Shown: positions 50,106-60,600 of the stretch, piece after piece | How the letters are laid out: every line of letters begins with the position of its first letter | Numbering within the stretch: the stretch's first letter is position 1 | NCBI GenBank assembly: GCA_036273715.1 | Contig: DASUHB010000068.1 | Coordinates: forward strand, 1 to 64,000 | Source of the DNA: Gemmatimonadaceae bacterium | GTDB lineage: Bacteria > Gemmatimonadota > Gemmatimonadetes > Gemmatimonadales > Gemmatimonadaceae | DNA length: 64,000 nucleotides | Reading direction: 5' to 3' | The notes under the pieces: model-generated | Told to the model about the DNA's origin: nothing | Seen by the model: the letters and a program-made list of their open reading frames with translations, nothing else | The model's database searches: none | Position numbers and translations under genes: made by a program

Positions 50106-52556
50106 ATGGCCTTGCTCTCGAACGATATTCGATTTGCGGCGCGGCAGCTCGCGCGCTCGCCGGGATTCACCGTGGTCGCCACGGTCACGCTGGCGCTGGC
50201 CATCGGCGCCATCACCGCCGTGTTCTCGGTGGTCGACGGCGTGCTGCTCAAGCCGCTTCCGTTAGGCGCGCCGGACCGGATCATGAAGGTGGCGAGCGCC
50301 GGCCGCGACCGCAAGCTGTCCGCGACGTCGCCGCTCGACTACGAGGACATGCGCCGCCAGCTCACGTCGTTCTCGTCGCTCGCCGCGTACTCCACCGCGT
50401 CGGCCAACCTGACCGGCGATGGCGAACCGCAACGCGTCGACGACGCCGGCGTCGGCGCCGACTTCTGGCGCGTGATCGGGCTCTCGCCCGCGCTCGGCCG
50501 CGGCTTCGCGCCTAACGAGGACCAGCCGCAGGCGGCCCGCGTGGTCATCCTCAGCGACAGGCTCTGGCGCAGCAGGTACGGCGGCGATCCGCACGTGATC
50601 GGCCGCACGATGATGCTCGACGGCACGCCGCGCACCATCATCGGCGTGGCCCCGCCGTCGCTCACCTTTCCCGAACATCCCGACCTCTGGACGCCGCTCG
50701 TCTTCAGCAAGGATGACCTCAGCCCGGACCAGCGCGGGGCGCATTGGTTGGATGTGGTCGGACGTCTCGCTCCGGGCGCCACGGTCGCGCAGGCGAACCG
50801 GGAGATCGTCGCGCTGACGCGGCGCCTCGAGCAGCAATACCCACAGTCGAACACCGGCATCAGCGGCGCGGTGAAGCCGCTGCAGGACTTCGTCGTTGGC
50901 AACGTGCGACCCGCACTGCTGACGCTCTTCGCCGCCGTCGCGTTCGTGCTGCTCATTGCGTGCGCGAACGTGGCCAATCTGCAGTTGGTGCGCGCGTCGA
51001 CGCGCGAAACGGAGATCGCGGTGCGCACCGCCCTCGGCGCGGGGCGGTGGCGGATCATGCGGCAACTGCTCACCGAGAGTCTGCTCATCTCGATCGTGGG
51101 CGGAGTGGCCGGGGTGCTGCTGGCGCTCTGGGGCGTCGCGCTGCTGGTCCGCTTCGGACCGCACGACCTGCCCCGTCTGGACGAGGTGCACCTGGATGGC
51201 GCCGTGCTCGCCTTCACCGCCCTGATCACGTTAGGCACCGGCGTGCTGTTCGGCATCGTGCCGGCATTCGGCGCGACGCGTGCCCGCCTCACCGCGATGC
51301 TCAAGGAGAGCGCACGCGGCTCGAGCGGCTCGCGCACGACCCGGCGCGTTCGCGGCGCGCTGGTGGTGGGCGAGCTGGCGCTCGCCATGCTGCTGCTCGT
51401 GGGCGCCGGCCTCCTCGTGCGGAGCTTCACGCACCTGATGGCGGTGAATCCCGGGTTCCACCCCGACCGCGTCCTCACCTTCGACGTCTCGGCGCCGGAA
51501 ACCAAATACGCCGATCGGCACGCGCTCCGCACACTCACTACCGACATTCTATCGCACGTGCGCGCCATACCAGGGGTCCAGTCCGCGGCCGTCGTCGGTG
51601 GGCTCCCGTTAGGCGACTTCAGCTTGCGCACGAGCGTGCACATCGTCGGCACGCCCAAAGAACGGCCGGCCGAGCGCAAACGGACGTACGTCACGCTGGT
51701 GAGTCCGGATTATTTCCGCACGATGGGCATCCCGCTCATCGCGGGGCGGGACTTCACCGCGCACGATGGGGGCGGGGCGCCGATCGTCTCCGTGATCGAC
51801 GAGTCGCTGGCGAAACGATATTTCGCCGGCCGCAGCCCCATCGGGAGCCGCATCGAGATCGGCTGGACGACGGATACCGCCTCGGCCAAAGGCGGCGACA
51901 CGACGACGGTGACGTTAGGCGGCGACGTCATCGGCGTCGTCGGCGACGTGCGTCGCTTCAGTCTGGCGACACCGGCCGACGCCGAGACGTACATCGCCAT
52001 CGACCAGCCGACGCTCAGCACGTTTTCCGTCGTCATGCGGACGAGCGGGCCGCCGACCGCGGTGGAAGATCAAGTGCGCGGCGCGATAGGCGCCGTGGAC
52101 CCGGACCTGCCCATCGCCCAACTGCGCCAGCTGCGCGAGCTGGTCAGCGAGTCCGTCTCGCAGCCGCGGTTCTACATGGCGCTCATCGCGTCGTTCGCCG
52201 GCATCGCGCTCGTGCTCGCGGCCGTCGGAATTTATGGCGTGATCTCGTACGCCGTGAGCCAGCGGTCCCGCGAGTTAGGCATTCGCATCGCGCTCGGCGC
52301 GTCGCGGGCGGACGTGATGGCGCACGTGCTGCGGCCCGGCGCCGCGCTGGCGGGCGCGGGCGTCGCCATCGGCATCGTGGCATCGTTGCTCCTCACGCGG
52401 CTCATCGCGAGCCTGCTGTTTGGCGTCGCGCCGGCGGACCCCGTCACCTACGTCGCGGTCGCCGTCGTGCTCCTCGGCGTTGCCGTCGCGGCGTGCGTCG
52501 TCCCGGCGCGGCGCGCATCGCGCGTCGACCCGCTCGTCGCCATGCGCAGCGAATAG
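50106..52556 (+). CDS. ADOP-type MacB/FtsX ABC permease
   Basis: An 834-residue permease with the duplicated MacB layout of the 'acidobacterial duplicated orphan permease' group. The order is the N-terminal motif NDIRFAARQLARSPGFTVVA with TM1, periplasmic domain (about 55-260), FtsX block (about 275-405, RETEIAVRTALGAGRWRI), second TM anchor (about 430-450), second periplasmic domain (455-695) and second FtsX block (about 700-825, RSRELGIRIALGASRADV). These proteins are often encoded without an ATPase; none is adjacent here. Transport of peptides, lipoproteins or drugs is a family-level guess. It is divergent from the NmrA gene. Confidence 0.88.
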   Translation: MALLSNDIRFAARQLARSPGFTVVATVTLALAIGAITAVFSVVDGVLLKPLPLGAPDRIMKVASAGRDRKLSATSPLDYEDMRRQLTSFSSLAAYSTASANLTGDGEPQRVDDAGVGADFWRVIGLSPALGRGFAPNEDQPQAARVVILSDRLWRSRYGGDPHVIGRTMMLDGTPRTIIGVAPPSLTFPEHPDLWTPLVFSKDDLSPDQRGAHWLDVVGRLAPGATVAQANREIVALTRRLEQQYPQSNTGISGAVKPLQDFVVGNVRPALLTLFAAVAFVLLIACANVANLQLVRASTRETEIAVRTALGAGRWRIMRQLLTESLLISIVGGVAGVLLALWGVALLVRFGPHDLPRLDEVHLDGAVLAFTALITLGTGVLFGIVPAFGATRARLTAMLKESARGSSGSRTTRRVRGALVVGELALAMLLLVGAGLLVRSFTHLMAVNPGFHPDRVLTFDVSAPETKYADRHALRTLTTDILSHVRAIPGVQSAAVVGGLPLGDFSLRTSVHIVGTPKERPAERKRTYVTLVSPDYFRTMGIPLIAGRDFTAHDGGGAPIVSVIDESLAKRYFAGRSPIGSRIEIGWTTDTASAKGGDTTTVTLGGDVIGVVGDVRRFSLATPADAETYIAIDQPTLSTFSVVMRTSGPPTAVEDQVRGAIGAVDPDLPIAQLRQLRELVSESVSQPRFYMALIASFAGIALVLAAVGIYGVISYAVSQRSRELGIRIALGASRADVMAHVLRPGAALAGAGVAIGIVASLLLTRLIASLLFGVAPADPVTYVAVAVVLLGVAVAACVVPARRASRVDPLVAMRSE

Positions 52557-52740
52557 AGCGTCGGCGCACCGCGGTCCCGCTCGACGGGAACCAGGCGACC
52601 CGCCCAACAGTTGTCTGGTGTGCGCTGGCGTCATCGTCGCGTGACGAGCTCAGGCGACCCTTGCGCGCGAGACGCGCGCCGTGAATCCATTCGCCAGACG
52701 GCGCGCCCCGCGTCGCCATGACCGACATGAGAGCAGCCTC

Positions 52741-53124
52741 ATGCGATATCGGACCCTGTTGTCGATTGCAGCGATGGGCGCCGCCCTTGCCGGCGCCGCG
52801 TGCAACTCGGGCGCGCTCTCACCCAATAGCGTGTGCGGCGGCAAGATCTTTCTCGTCATCGCGAACGGCAAATCGTCCACGCTCACGGTAGGCCAGGACG
52901 TGACCCTCATTGCGCAGCAGGGCGTGCTCGGACCGGGCGTCGGCAGCACGGGCTGCATGATCCAGAACATCCCCGCCGCCAGCGTGACATGGGGGACGAC
53001 CGACTCGACGATCGTCAGCGTCGCCGCCGACGGAACCGCGCACGCGCTTGCCCCGGGAACAGCAGATGTGTCGGCAGCGAAAGGCGGACTCTCGGCGACG
53101 CTGTCGCTGACCGTGATTCAATGA
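52741..53124 (+). CDS. small lipoprotein with bacterial Ig-like (BIG2) domain
   Basis: A 127-residue protein with a signal peptide, lipobox LAGAAC and a short linker. The beta domain ends with the BIG2 pattern: ASVTWGTTDSTIVSVAADGTAHALAPGTADVSAAKGG and a final strand LSLTVIQ. Two Cys (32 and 72) may pair. Such domains are adhesion or spacer modules on the cell surface. It stands alone between the ADOP permease and DoxX genes. Confidence 0.72.
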   Translation: MRYRTLLSIAAMGAALAGAACNSGALSPNSVCGGKIFLVIANGKSSTLTVGQDVTLIAQQGVLGPGVGSTGCMIQNIPAASVTWGTTDSTIVSVAADGTAHALAPGTADVSAAKGGLSATLSLTVIQ

Positions 53125-53210
53125 GACTGGCCTCGAGCCGTCCCCATCCGTATATCCGTAGCATCGCCGGCACGGCAGCCTCCGACTAACGCTCGACCAC
53201 GAGGTGCACG

Positions 53211-53636
53211 ATGACTGACTTTACGGACCGCGCTGTGGGCTGGGGCATCCTTCCCATTCGTCTCGTGATCGGACTCGTGTTCGCGATGCACGGCGGACAG
53301 AAACTCTTCCACTATGGCGCCGGCGGGACGGCGATGGCGATGGCGCACATGGGGATTCCGTTGCCGGTGGTAGCGGCGTGGGTGGCGATCATCGTCGAAT
53401 TCATCGGCGGTCTGGCGATTTTCTTCGGCGTGTGGGCGCGGTGGCCGGCCTGCCTGCTGGCGATCGAAATGCTGATCGTGATTCTGTTCGTAAAGCTGCA
53501 CGGCGGATTCTTCTCGCCGCGGGGCATCGAGCTCGAGCTGACGCTGCTCGCGGGCGCACTGAGCATCGCGATGTTGGGCACGGGACCGGCGTCGCTCGCG
53601 CCGGGGAAGCGCGCCGCGGTCTCCATGGAGCCGTAG
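53211..53636 (+). CDS. DoxX-family membrane protein
   Basis: A 141-residue protein with four TM helices. Marks are LPIRLVIGLVFAMHGGQKLF (TM1 with the HGxQKLF motif), AWVAIIVEFIGGLAIFFGVWARWPA and VKLHGGFFSP followed by ELELTLLAGALSIAMLGTG. DoxX relatives are linked to quinone-dependent oxidoreductase or thiol/oxidative-stress modules; the precise activity is undefined. GAGGTG lies before the ATG. It is convergent with the carbonic anhydrase gene. Confidence 0.87.
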   Translation: MTDFTDRAVGWGILPIRLVIGLVFAMHGGQKLFHYGAGGTAMAMAHMGIPLPVVAAWVAIIVEFIGGLAIFFGVWARWPACLLAIEMLIVILFVKLHGGFFSPRGIELELTLLAGALSIAMLGTGPASLAPGKRAAVSMEP

Positions 53637-53649
53637 CGACCCTGCCGGC

Positions 53650-53667
53650 CTGACGCGAAGCGGTCAG
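53650..53667. terminator. short hairpin between convergent genes
   Basis: CTGAC (53650-53654) pairs with GTCAG (53663-53667) around GCGAAGCG, lying between the DoxX and carbonic anhydrase stops and touching the latter. Confidence 0.3.
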
Positions 53668-54329
53668 CGCTGCCGACGCAATTCGCTCGGCGGCGGCGTC
53701 TCGGGTGCGGATCGCAGACGCGGCAACTCGTCGTCCGCGGCGATGCACAGGCCCAGGTCGCGCAGCAGGCCGTCTTTGAGCCCGTACACCCAGCCGTGCA
53801 CCCACAGCGGCTGCCCGCGCCCCCACGCATCACGCACCACCGTGGTTTGCGCGGCGTTCACCACCTGCTCCATCACGTTCAGCTCGCACAGCCGGCGGCG
53901 CCGCTCCTCATCGTTAGGCAATGCAGCCAGCTCGGCGTGGTGCTTCCACCGCACGTCCTGCACGTGGCGCAGCCAGTTGTCCACCACGCCTAACTTGTCC
54001 TCGCGCAGCGCGGCCGCCACGCCGCCGCACCCGTAGTGGCCGCAGACGATGATGTGCTGGACGTGGAGATACTCCACCGCGAACTGCATCACCGACAGGC
54101 AGTTGAGATCCGAGTGCACCACGACGTTGGCGATGTTGCGATGCACGAACATCTCGCCGGGCGGCAGCCCGACGATCTGATTGGCCGGCACGCGGCTGTC
54201 GGAGCAGCCGATCCACAGGTACTGCGGCGCCTGCTGGCCCGAGAGCCGGCTGAAAAACGCCGGATCCTGTCGCGTCATCTCGGCCGCCCAGGCGCGATTG
54301 TTCTCGAACAGATGGCTCAGACTGCGCAT
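53664..54329 (-). CDS. can: beta-class carbonic anhydrase
   Basis: A 221-residue enzyme interconverting CO2 and bicarbonate in the cytoplasm. The zinc set is complete: Cys-Asp in WIGCSDSRVPA (Cys, and Asp/Arg dyad), and HxxC in CGHYGCGGV. The protein follows E. coli Can almost segment by segment (SHLFENNRAWAAEMTRQDP, NLWLHHVQDV-type helix NWLRHVQDV, CELNVMEQV, VHGWVYGLKDGLLRDL). I chose the ATG at 54329 on this basis; the frame is open to 54392. A Pro/Arg tail ends the protein. Confidence 0.95.
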   Translation of the reverse strand: MRSLSHLFENNRAWAAEMTRQDPAFFSRLSGQQAPQYLWIGCSDSRVPANQIVGLPPGEMFVHRNIANVVVHSDLNCLSVMQFAVEYLHVQHIIVCGHYGCGGVAAALREDKLGVVDNWLRHVQDVRWKHHAELAALPNDEERRRRLCELNVMEQVVNAAQTTVVRDAWGRGQPLWVHGWVYGLKDGLLRDLGLCIAADDELPRLRSAPETPPPSELRRQR

Positions 54330-54443
54330 GACGGGAGAGATGATGGAATCGATCGCGGCGACGAAATGAACGGCGCGGCCGGGTGGCGCCATGCAATGAT
54401 AGACCGGCGCCGAACGCGATGAAAGGTTCCGAACCCACCGCGT

Positions 54444-55673
54444 TCACGGCGCGAGATGCGCGCCCGCCAGCGTCGCCACCGCGCCCAACGTCGTCTGCGC
54501 CGCATTCAAGCCCAACCGGAAATCGTCATCGCTGTACGTCGAAAATACATCGGTGGGCTGGTGCCACTGCGGGTCCCATCCCGCGCCGATCTGCATGCCG
54601 CGCTCGTTCTCGCGGACGCTGATGGCCGGCACCAGATCCTGGAACGGCGCCGAGTCGGTGTTCGTCATGTGCGGGCCGACGGCCGCCGGATAGTCCGTCG
54701 CGTACTTCTCGTTCGCATCGCGGAACGCCCACGCCAGCCGCTCGGCGCCCTCGGCAAACTTCGACTTGGCTTGGAACTCGATGTTCACATCGGCCTCGGG
54801 GCGCTGCGTCTTGCCCACCTGCCCCTGTGCGTTAGGCATCCCGTGGTCGAACATCTCCATGTCGTGCTGGATCATGCCGAGCCACCTGGGCTCCGGATAC
54901 TTTCCCGACCCCGGCGGATCTTCCTTGCCCTGCAGCGCTGCGCGCTGCGCGACGTACGCGCGCGATCCGTTGAGCCCCGTCTCCTCGTTGTTCCACAGGA
55001 TGAACCGGATCGAGATATCCGTGCGCACGTCCGGCGCGCTGAGCACGCGCGCGAGCTCCATGACTAACGCAGTGCCCGAGCCGTCGTCGTTGGCCGCCTG
55101 GCCCCAGCCGATCCCGTCCATGTGGCCGCCGACGATGTACATCTCGTCGGGATGCACGGTGCCCACCTTCGTGCAGTACACCTCCTGCCGCTGCCCCGGA
55201 GTGCTCGGCTGTGAGTCGAGCGCGCGAATCGCCGGATCCGGCTGTTTCAGTGAATCGGTGTTCACGCCCACCGGGCCGCGGTTCCCGCGGATGCGCGACC
55301 CGCCCTGCCCTTCGCCACGCGCGCGCGCTTTCTGAAAGGCCGCGATCTGCTCCGGCGTCGGTCGCACGCGCGGCGGCGGCGGTTGATAGTCGTACGTGAT
55401 CCGCTGCGTGGGCGTGCACCCGTAGCTCGTGAGCTGCGCCTCGATCCAGTCCACGGCCGCACGATTGCGGTCCGTGCCCTGACGGCGGTCGCCGAACTGC
55501 GTCAACCCTTTCACCGTCGCCTTGTAGCGGTCCAGCGTTAGGCGGGACACCAGCTGCGTGATCTGGGGATCCGCCGTGTCGCGCGGGGGCTGCGGGGACT
55601 GCGCGCCGGCGGCCGCGGCGCCGGCCGACACGAGGAACGCGGCTCGAGCGAGATGCGTGGACAGAGTGGCCAT
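54444..55673 (-). CDS. M28-family aminopeptidase, exported
   Basis: A 409-residue protein with a signal peptide (MATLSTHLARAAFLVSAGAAAAGA). A Gly/Arg-rich insert (about 105-150) precedes a compact M28 domain whose zinc ligands are all visible: GGHMDGIGWG (His, Asp), NDDGSGTAL (Asp), WNNEETGLNGS (Glu-Glu), IQHDMEMF (Asp) and WHQPTDVF (His). Bacterial relatives are secreted or periplasmic aminopeptidases. It lacks the PA and dimerisation domains of the larger M28 protein at 35000-37270. Its promoter would lie in the 278-base divergent gap shared with the YCII gene. Confidence 0.88.
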   Translation of the reverse strand: MATLSTHLARAAFLVSAGAAAAGAQSPQPPRDTADPQITQLVSRLTLDRYKATVKGLTQFGDRRQGTDRNRAAVDWIEAQLTSYGCTPTQRITYDYQPPPPRVRPTPEQIAAFQKARARGEGQGGSRIRGNRGPVGVNTDSLKQPDPAIRALDSQPSTPGQRQEVYCTKVGTVHPDEMYIVGGHMDGIGWGQAANDDGSGTALVMELARVLSAPDVRTDISIRFILWNNEETGLNGSRAYVAQRAALQGKEDPPGSGKYPEPRWLGMIQHDMEMFDHGMPNAQGQVGKTQRPEADVNIEFQAKSKFAEGAERLAWAFRDANEKYATDYPAAVGPHMTNTDSAPFQDLVPAISVRENERGMQIGAGWDPQWHQPTDVFSTYSDDDFRLGLNAAQTTLGAVATLAGAHLAP

Positions 55674-55951
55674 GAAATACCGAACCCGGGTCGAATGGGT
55701 TGCGCCGATCGACGGCGCGCCGTACAGCGGCTCCGCAAAGATTACGGTCGAACACCGGGCTGCGCTGCATGCCGGGCGCGCCGCCGCGGACCCGAGGCGC
55801 GCCGACTCTCCACCCCGACCCGGCTGCGAACGATATTGCACAGCGGAATGAAAATGTCCGGCGGGGGCGAGCCCGAACGTCGATCCAATGTCGAATGACG
55901 CGGCGCCAGTCGGGTCGCCGGCCGATGGTCACTTGCACGAGAGGCACACAC

Positions 55952-56308
55952 ATGAGCGACTACATCTACCTGTTCCGCACCACGCCCGACGCCCGGCGCG
56001 CGGCGATGGGAAGCCCGGAGCTTGCCCAACAGAGCATGCAGCGCTGGCTCGCGTGGCTGCGCGATCTCGAAACCAGAGGACATGTCAAGGACAGAGGACA
56101 GCCGCTCGAGAACGAAGGCAAGGTGGTGCGCGGCTCCAAGAAGGTCATCACCGATGGTCCCTTCCCCGAGGTGAAAGATCTCGTCGCCGGTTTCATGATC
56201 GTCCAGGCACGCGACATCGCGCAGGCCGCCGAGCTCGCCAAGGGATGTCCCATCCTCGAGGGCGATGGCGCCGTCGAAGTGCGTCCCGTGATGCAAATGA
56301 ATTTCTGA
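55952..56308 (+). CDS. YCII / DGPF-domain protein
   Basis: A 118-residue cytoplasmic protein of the YCII (ferredoxin-like dimeric barrel) family: MSDYIYLFRT, a helix with LAQQSMQRWLAWLRDLETRG, the namesake DGPFPEVKDLVAGFMIVQA and a final strand VEVRPVMQMNF. It is encoded 57 bases before an ECF sigma factor with a C-terminal TPR-like extension, the arrangement known for ECF42. These DGPF proteins are thought to be tied to that sigma factor, as targets or partners. GAGAGG precedes the ATG. Confidence 0.88.
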   Translation: MSDYIYLFRTTPDARRAAMGSPELAQQSMQRWLAWLRDLETRGHVKDRGQPLENEGKVVRGSKKVITDGPFPEVKDLVAGFMIVQARDIAQAAELAKGCPILEGDGAVEVRPVMQMNF

Positions 56309-56365
56309 CGACCGGCAGCGCCGCGCCCGGCCCAACGTGGCCGGCGCGTCGCATGGCCCCGCGCG

Positions 56366-57616
56366 ATGCAGCTCGACGAGCATCTCTTCCGTCGCGAATC
56401 GGCGCGCATGGTCGCCGCCCTCACCCGCATCTTCGGCGTGCACAACTTGTCGCTCGCCGAGGATGTGGTGCAGGACGCGTTCTGTCGTGCGCTCGAGGTC
56501 TGGAAAGTGCGCGGCGTACCGGACAATCCGTCGGCGTGGCTCATGGCCACCGCCAAGAATCGCGCACTCGATGTGATTCGTCGCGAGCGCACGGCCACCA
56601 CGTTCGCGCCGGAATTGTCCCGCATGTTCGACAGCGAGTGGACGCTGGCGCCGGTCGTCGACGAAGCGTTCGCCTCCGAAGTCATCCACGACGAACAGCT
56701 CCGCATGATGTTTTCCTGCTGCGATCCGCGCCTCAAGGAAGCAGTGCAGATCGCGCTCGTGCTCAACATTCTTTGCGGGTTCGGCGCGCAGGAAATCGCC
56801 GCCGCGTTTCTCGCCGGCCGCGCCGCCGTCGAAAAGCGCATCGCGCGCGGCAAGCAGTCGCTCGCGACGTCGCAGCGCCTGTTCGATCTCACCGACGACG
56901 ATGTGGCGGACCGTCTGCCCGTCGTGCAGCGCGCGCTCTACCTGCTGTTCAACGAAGGTTACCACAGCGCGTCGGCCGACACCGTCGTGCGCACGGAGAT
57001 GTGCCGCGAAGCCATCCGCCTAACGGAGTTGCTCGCCGCCGATGCGCGGACCGGCACGCCGGCCACGTGCGCGCTCGCCGCGCTCATGTGCCTGCACGCG
57101 GCGCGCCTGCCGGCACGCATCACCGGCGCCGGCGAGCTGAGCGCGCTCTCCGACCAGGATCGCTCGACGTGGGATGCGTCGCTCATTGCCCACGGACTGG
57201 CGCTGCTCGACCGGTCGGCGCGCGGCGCCGACGTCAGCGTGTACCACCTCGAGGCCGCGATCGCCGCCGCGCACGTGCAGGCGCCGAGCGTCGAGGGCAC
57301 CGATTGGCACACGGTCGTCGAGCTGTACGATCGCCTGCTGGCCCTCGCGCCCTCGCCTGTCGTCGCGCTCAACCGCGCGGTCGCCGTGGCCCAACGAGAC
57401 GGCGAGGACTCCGGCATCGCCGAGCTCGAGGCCATCGGCGACGCCGAGCGGCTGGCCGCGTACCCGTTCTATCGCGCCGCGTTCGCCGAGTTGGAGCTCC
57501 GCCGCGGCCGAACCGCCGAAGCACGCGAGCACTTCGAGGCCGCCATGCGCCTCGCGCGCAACGCGGCCGAACGTCGGTTCTTCCAAAAACGCTTGGGGTG
57601 CTGCGGCTCGGCGTAA
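56366..57616 (+). CDS. ECF42-type RNA polymerase sigma factor with C-terminal TPR-like domain
   Basis: A 416-residue sigma factor. The sigma2 region (about 8-75) has LAEDVVQDAFCRALEVW and PSAWLMATAKNRALDVIRRER. The sigma4 region (about 115-165) has LKEAVQIALVLNILCGFGAQEIAAAFL and AAVEKRIARGKQ. A long helical C-terminal extension (about 170-416, LFNEGYHS, AALMCLHAARLPAR, SPVVALNRAVAVA, YPFYRAAFAELELRRGR) takes the place of an anti-sigma factor in this group. It is likely to control the YCII gene upstream and perhaps itself. No promoter-binding tests can be inferred from the sequence alone. Confidence 0.9.
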   Translation: MQLDEHLFRRESARMVAALTRIFGVHNLSLAEDVVQDAFCRALEVWKVRGVPDNPSAWLMATAKNRALDVIRRERTATTFAPELSRMFDSEWTLAPVVDEAFASEVIHDEQLRMMFSCCDPRLKEAVQIALVLNILCGFGAQEIAAAFLAGRAAVEKRIARGKQSLATSQRLFDLTDDDVADRLPVVQRALYLLFNEGYHSASADTVVRTEMCREAIRLTELLAADARTGTPATCALAALMCLHAARLPARITGAGELSALSDQDRSTWDASLIAHGLALLDRSARGADVSVYHLEAAIAAAHVQAPSVEGTDWHTVVELYDRLLALAPSPVVALNRAVAVAQRDGEDSGIAELEAIGDAERLAAYPFYRAAFAELELRRGRTAEAREHFEAAMRLARNAAERRFFQKRLGCCGSA

Positions 57617-57632
57617 TGACAACCGGATGGTG

Positions 57633-57652
57633 GCACGCGCCGTGCTTAATTA
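57633..57652 (+). terminator. hairpin terminator after the ECF sigma gene
   Basis: GCACG-CGC-CGTGC (57633-57645) followed by TTAATTA, 17 bases past the sigma stop and just before tamB. Confidence 0.45.
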
Positions 57653-57661
57653 GGCGGCGAA

Positions 57662-60600
57662 GTGGAACACCCATCCCACACGCCCGCACAACCGGATCGA
57701 CGCGTCATGCGCCGGAGTCATCTGCTGCGCCGGATCGCGATCGCCGTGCTCGTCGCGGTTGTCGTTCTCGTCGCCGTCGTGCCGACCGCGGCGCTGCTTG
57801 CTCTGCAGAACGGCGTGGTCGCCCGGTGGGCGGCCACGCGAGTGCTCGCGCTCGTCAATCCCTACAAGGGACGAGTGATCGCCGTTCACTCGGTGACGGG
57901 CGACTGGTGGAGCGGACTCACGCTGACCGGCGTGCGGCTGTTGCCGGCGGACCGGTCGCCGGCCCTCTCGATCGACACGGTCGAAGCGCGGTATGCGTCG
58001 TTGATCGACGTCGTGCGCGCGCGCTCGCTCTCGTCGCTCGCCATCGCGGGTCTCTCGGCGAGCGCGACGCAGTCGCGCGCCGGCATCTGGGATCTGTTGA
58101 CGCCGTTCGCGCGCCCGCCGGCGCCGCCGCGCGCGCCTAACGCAAAAGCGCCGGCCACCTTCAGCGTCGGCCGCCTCACCATCCGGCGCGCCGCGCTCGT
58201 CGCGGCGCCGCGAGCGGACACGGCCACGGGCCGCCGCCACGCGCCGTACCGCCTGGACGACCTCCTGGTGTCGGCCCGCAACGTTCGGTTAGGCGCGGCC
58301 ACCGCCGTGCGCCTGGACACCCTGCACGCGCGCATCGATCCGGCGACCCCCGGCCTGCCGCCCCTCGCCATCGACGCCGCCGGCACGCTGGCCGGCGGCC
58401 GCCTCGAGCTCGCGCGCATCACCGCGCGCGGCGGCGGCACGTTCGTCAGCGCACGTGGATCGCTGACGCTGCCCGACAGCGCGCATCCGCACCTCCGCAA
58501 CGTCGACGTCGCGATCGATGCGCAACCGGTGCGATTCGCCGACCTCTCGATCCTCGTGGCGGGACTCGCACCGCACGAGTCGGCCACCGTCCATCTCGAG
58601 GCGCGCGGCGCCCTCGACACGCTGCGCGTGGCCGGCGTGGCGGAGATCGAACGCGGCGGACGCGCCACGATCGGCGGCGTCGTCACCACCAGCGCGACCA
58701 ACGTGCTCGACTCGCTCGACGTGCGACTCGAGGATGTGAAACCCAAAGCCATACTGGCCAGCGCCACCGACACCGGCAGCGTGAGCGGCACGCTCGCCGT
58801 GCGCCTGCGCGGCCGGTCGCTCCGCACGGCCGACGGCGACGCCCAACTCGATCTCGCGCCCACGGTGCGCTACGGATCCTACACCGTGCGCGATCTCGCG
58901 GCGCGCGCGGTGATGACGCGCGGTGTCGTGCGCGCCACGCTGCATGGAACGCTGCGCCCGTGGAAGGTCGCGGCGACGGCCACGCTGTCTCCGTTCGACA
59001 CCACGCGGGCGCACGACATCCGCGCGCACGTGGTCACGGTGGGCGCGCACCCCGCCGGCATCGATTCGGCCGACGTGCACGCCATGCTGCACGCGCGGAC
59101 CGTCGCGTTTTCGCTCCGCGCCGCGGTGGCCGGCGGAACGGCGGCGGCCACCGGCGCCGCGACGCTCGGGACGCCGCTCGAATGGCGCGTGACTAACGGA
59201 ACACTGTCGCGCGTCAACATCGCGCGCCTGACCGGTGACACCAGCGCCAGCGCGCTCACCGGCCGGTTCACGGCCGCCGGCCGCGGCACCTCGCTCGCGT
59301 CGGCGGTGGCGCAGACCCGCATCCACCTCGACCGGTCGACGTATCGCGCGATCCGCATCCGCCGCGCCGATGCCTCGGTCGCGGTGCGCGGCGGCGTCGC
59401 CACGCTTGCCGCGACGGCGTCACTCGACACGGGCACGGTGTCCCTCGACGCATCGGTCACGCCCGGCGGCGCGCACCCCGGCATCGTCGTGCGACGCCTC
59501 GCGTTCGCGCACGTGGATGCCGGCCCGCTCGCCGGCGACACCGCGCTCTCCACGGACCTCACCGGGTCGCTGGCCGGCCGCGCGGCGTGGCGGCCGGGCG
59601 CCGCTGCGGCAACCACCATCGCCGGCGCCGCCCGCCTAACGCTAGCGCCGTCGCGGGCCGGCACGCAACGCATCGATTCGGCGTCGGCCACCGTCGCCAT
59701 CGGCCGCGGGACAGCGCGCTGGCACGCCGCCGCGTCTGGCCCGCACGCATCGCTCACGTTAGGCGGCACCGCGCGTCCGTTCGACCGGCAGCCGGTCTTC
59801 ACCGTGGACACCGGCGCCATCCGCGGGCTCGATCTCGCCGGCTTCACCGGCCGCGCCGACCTCCACACCTCGATCGACGCCGCGCTCAGCGCGCGCGTGG
59901 CCGGCCTCGATCCGGGCGTCGCCCGATGGAACGCCAAGCTGAGCGTCGCGGCGTCCGTGGTCCGCGGCGTGAGCATCGACAGCATCAAGGTTGGCGTCGC
60001 CCTCGACAGCGGCACGCTCGCGGTCACCGCGGGAGTCGCGGCGCCGGACGGGCGCGGCAACGCCGCGATCCAGGGCCGACTCGTCACACCGGGGCCCAAG
60101 CGCCCGATCTCCCTCGATCGCATCCTGGCCGAGGCCGATCTCCAGCTCCACGCCCGCGGCTGGTGGCGACTCGCCGAAGCAGCGCCCGATACCGCGATCA
60201 TGCTCGCCAGCGTCGACACGGTCACCCTCCCGCTCGACTCCGGCGTCGCGGCGCTCCGCCTAACGAACGGCCGCGTGGCGATCGACACCCTCGACGTGCG
60301 CAGCGTCCTCGGCACGCTCACCGGATCGGGACAGGCCGCCGTCGCGCGCCGCGCCGGCGCTCAACCGTCGAACCTCGAGCTGGTGGCCGACACCCGAGAC
60401 CTCACGCCCATCGCGCAGGTCCTCGGATTGAACGTCCTCGGCGCCGACAGTGCGCGGCTCTCGCTCGCCCTCTCCGGCACCGCCGACACCCCACAGGTCC
60501 GCGTCCTCGCGCGCGCCCGCGGGATCGCATACAACAGCAATCGCGTCGACGCGCTCGAGGCGGACGTCAGAGCGGCGCTTCCCGGATTGCGTCGACTCTC

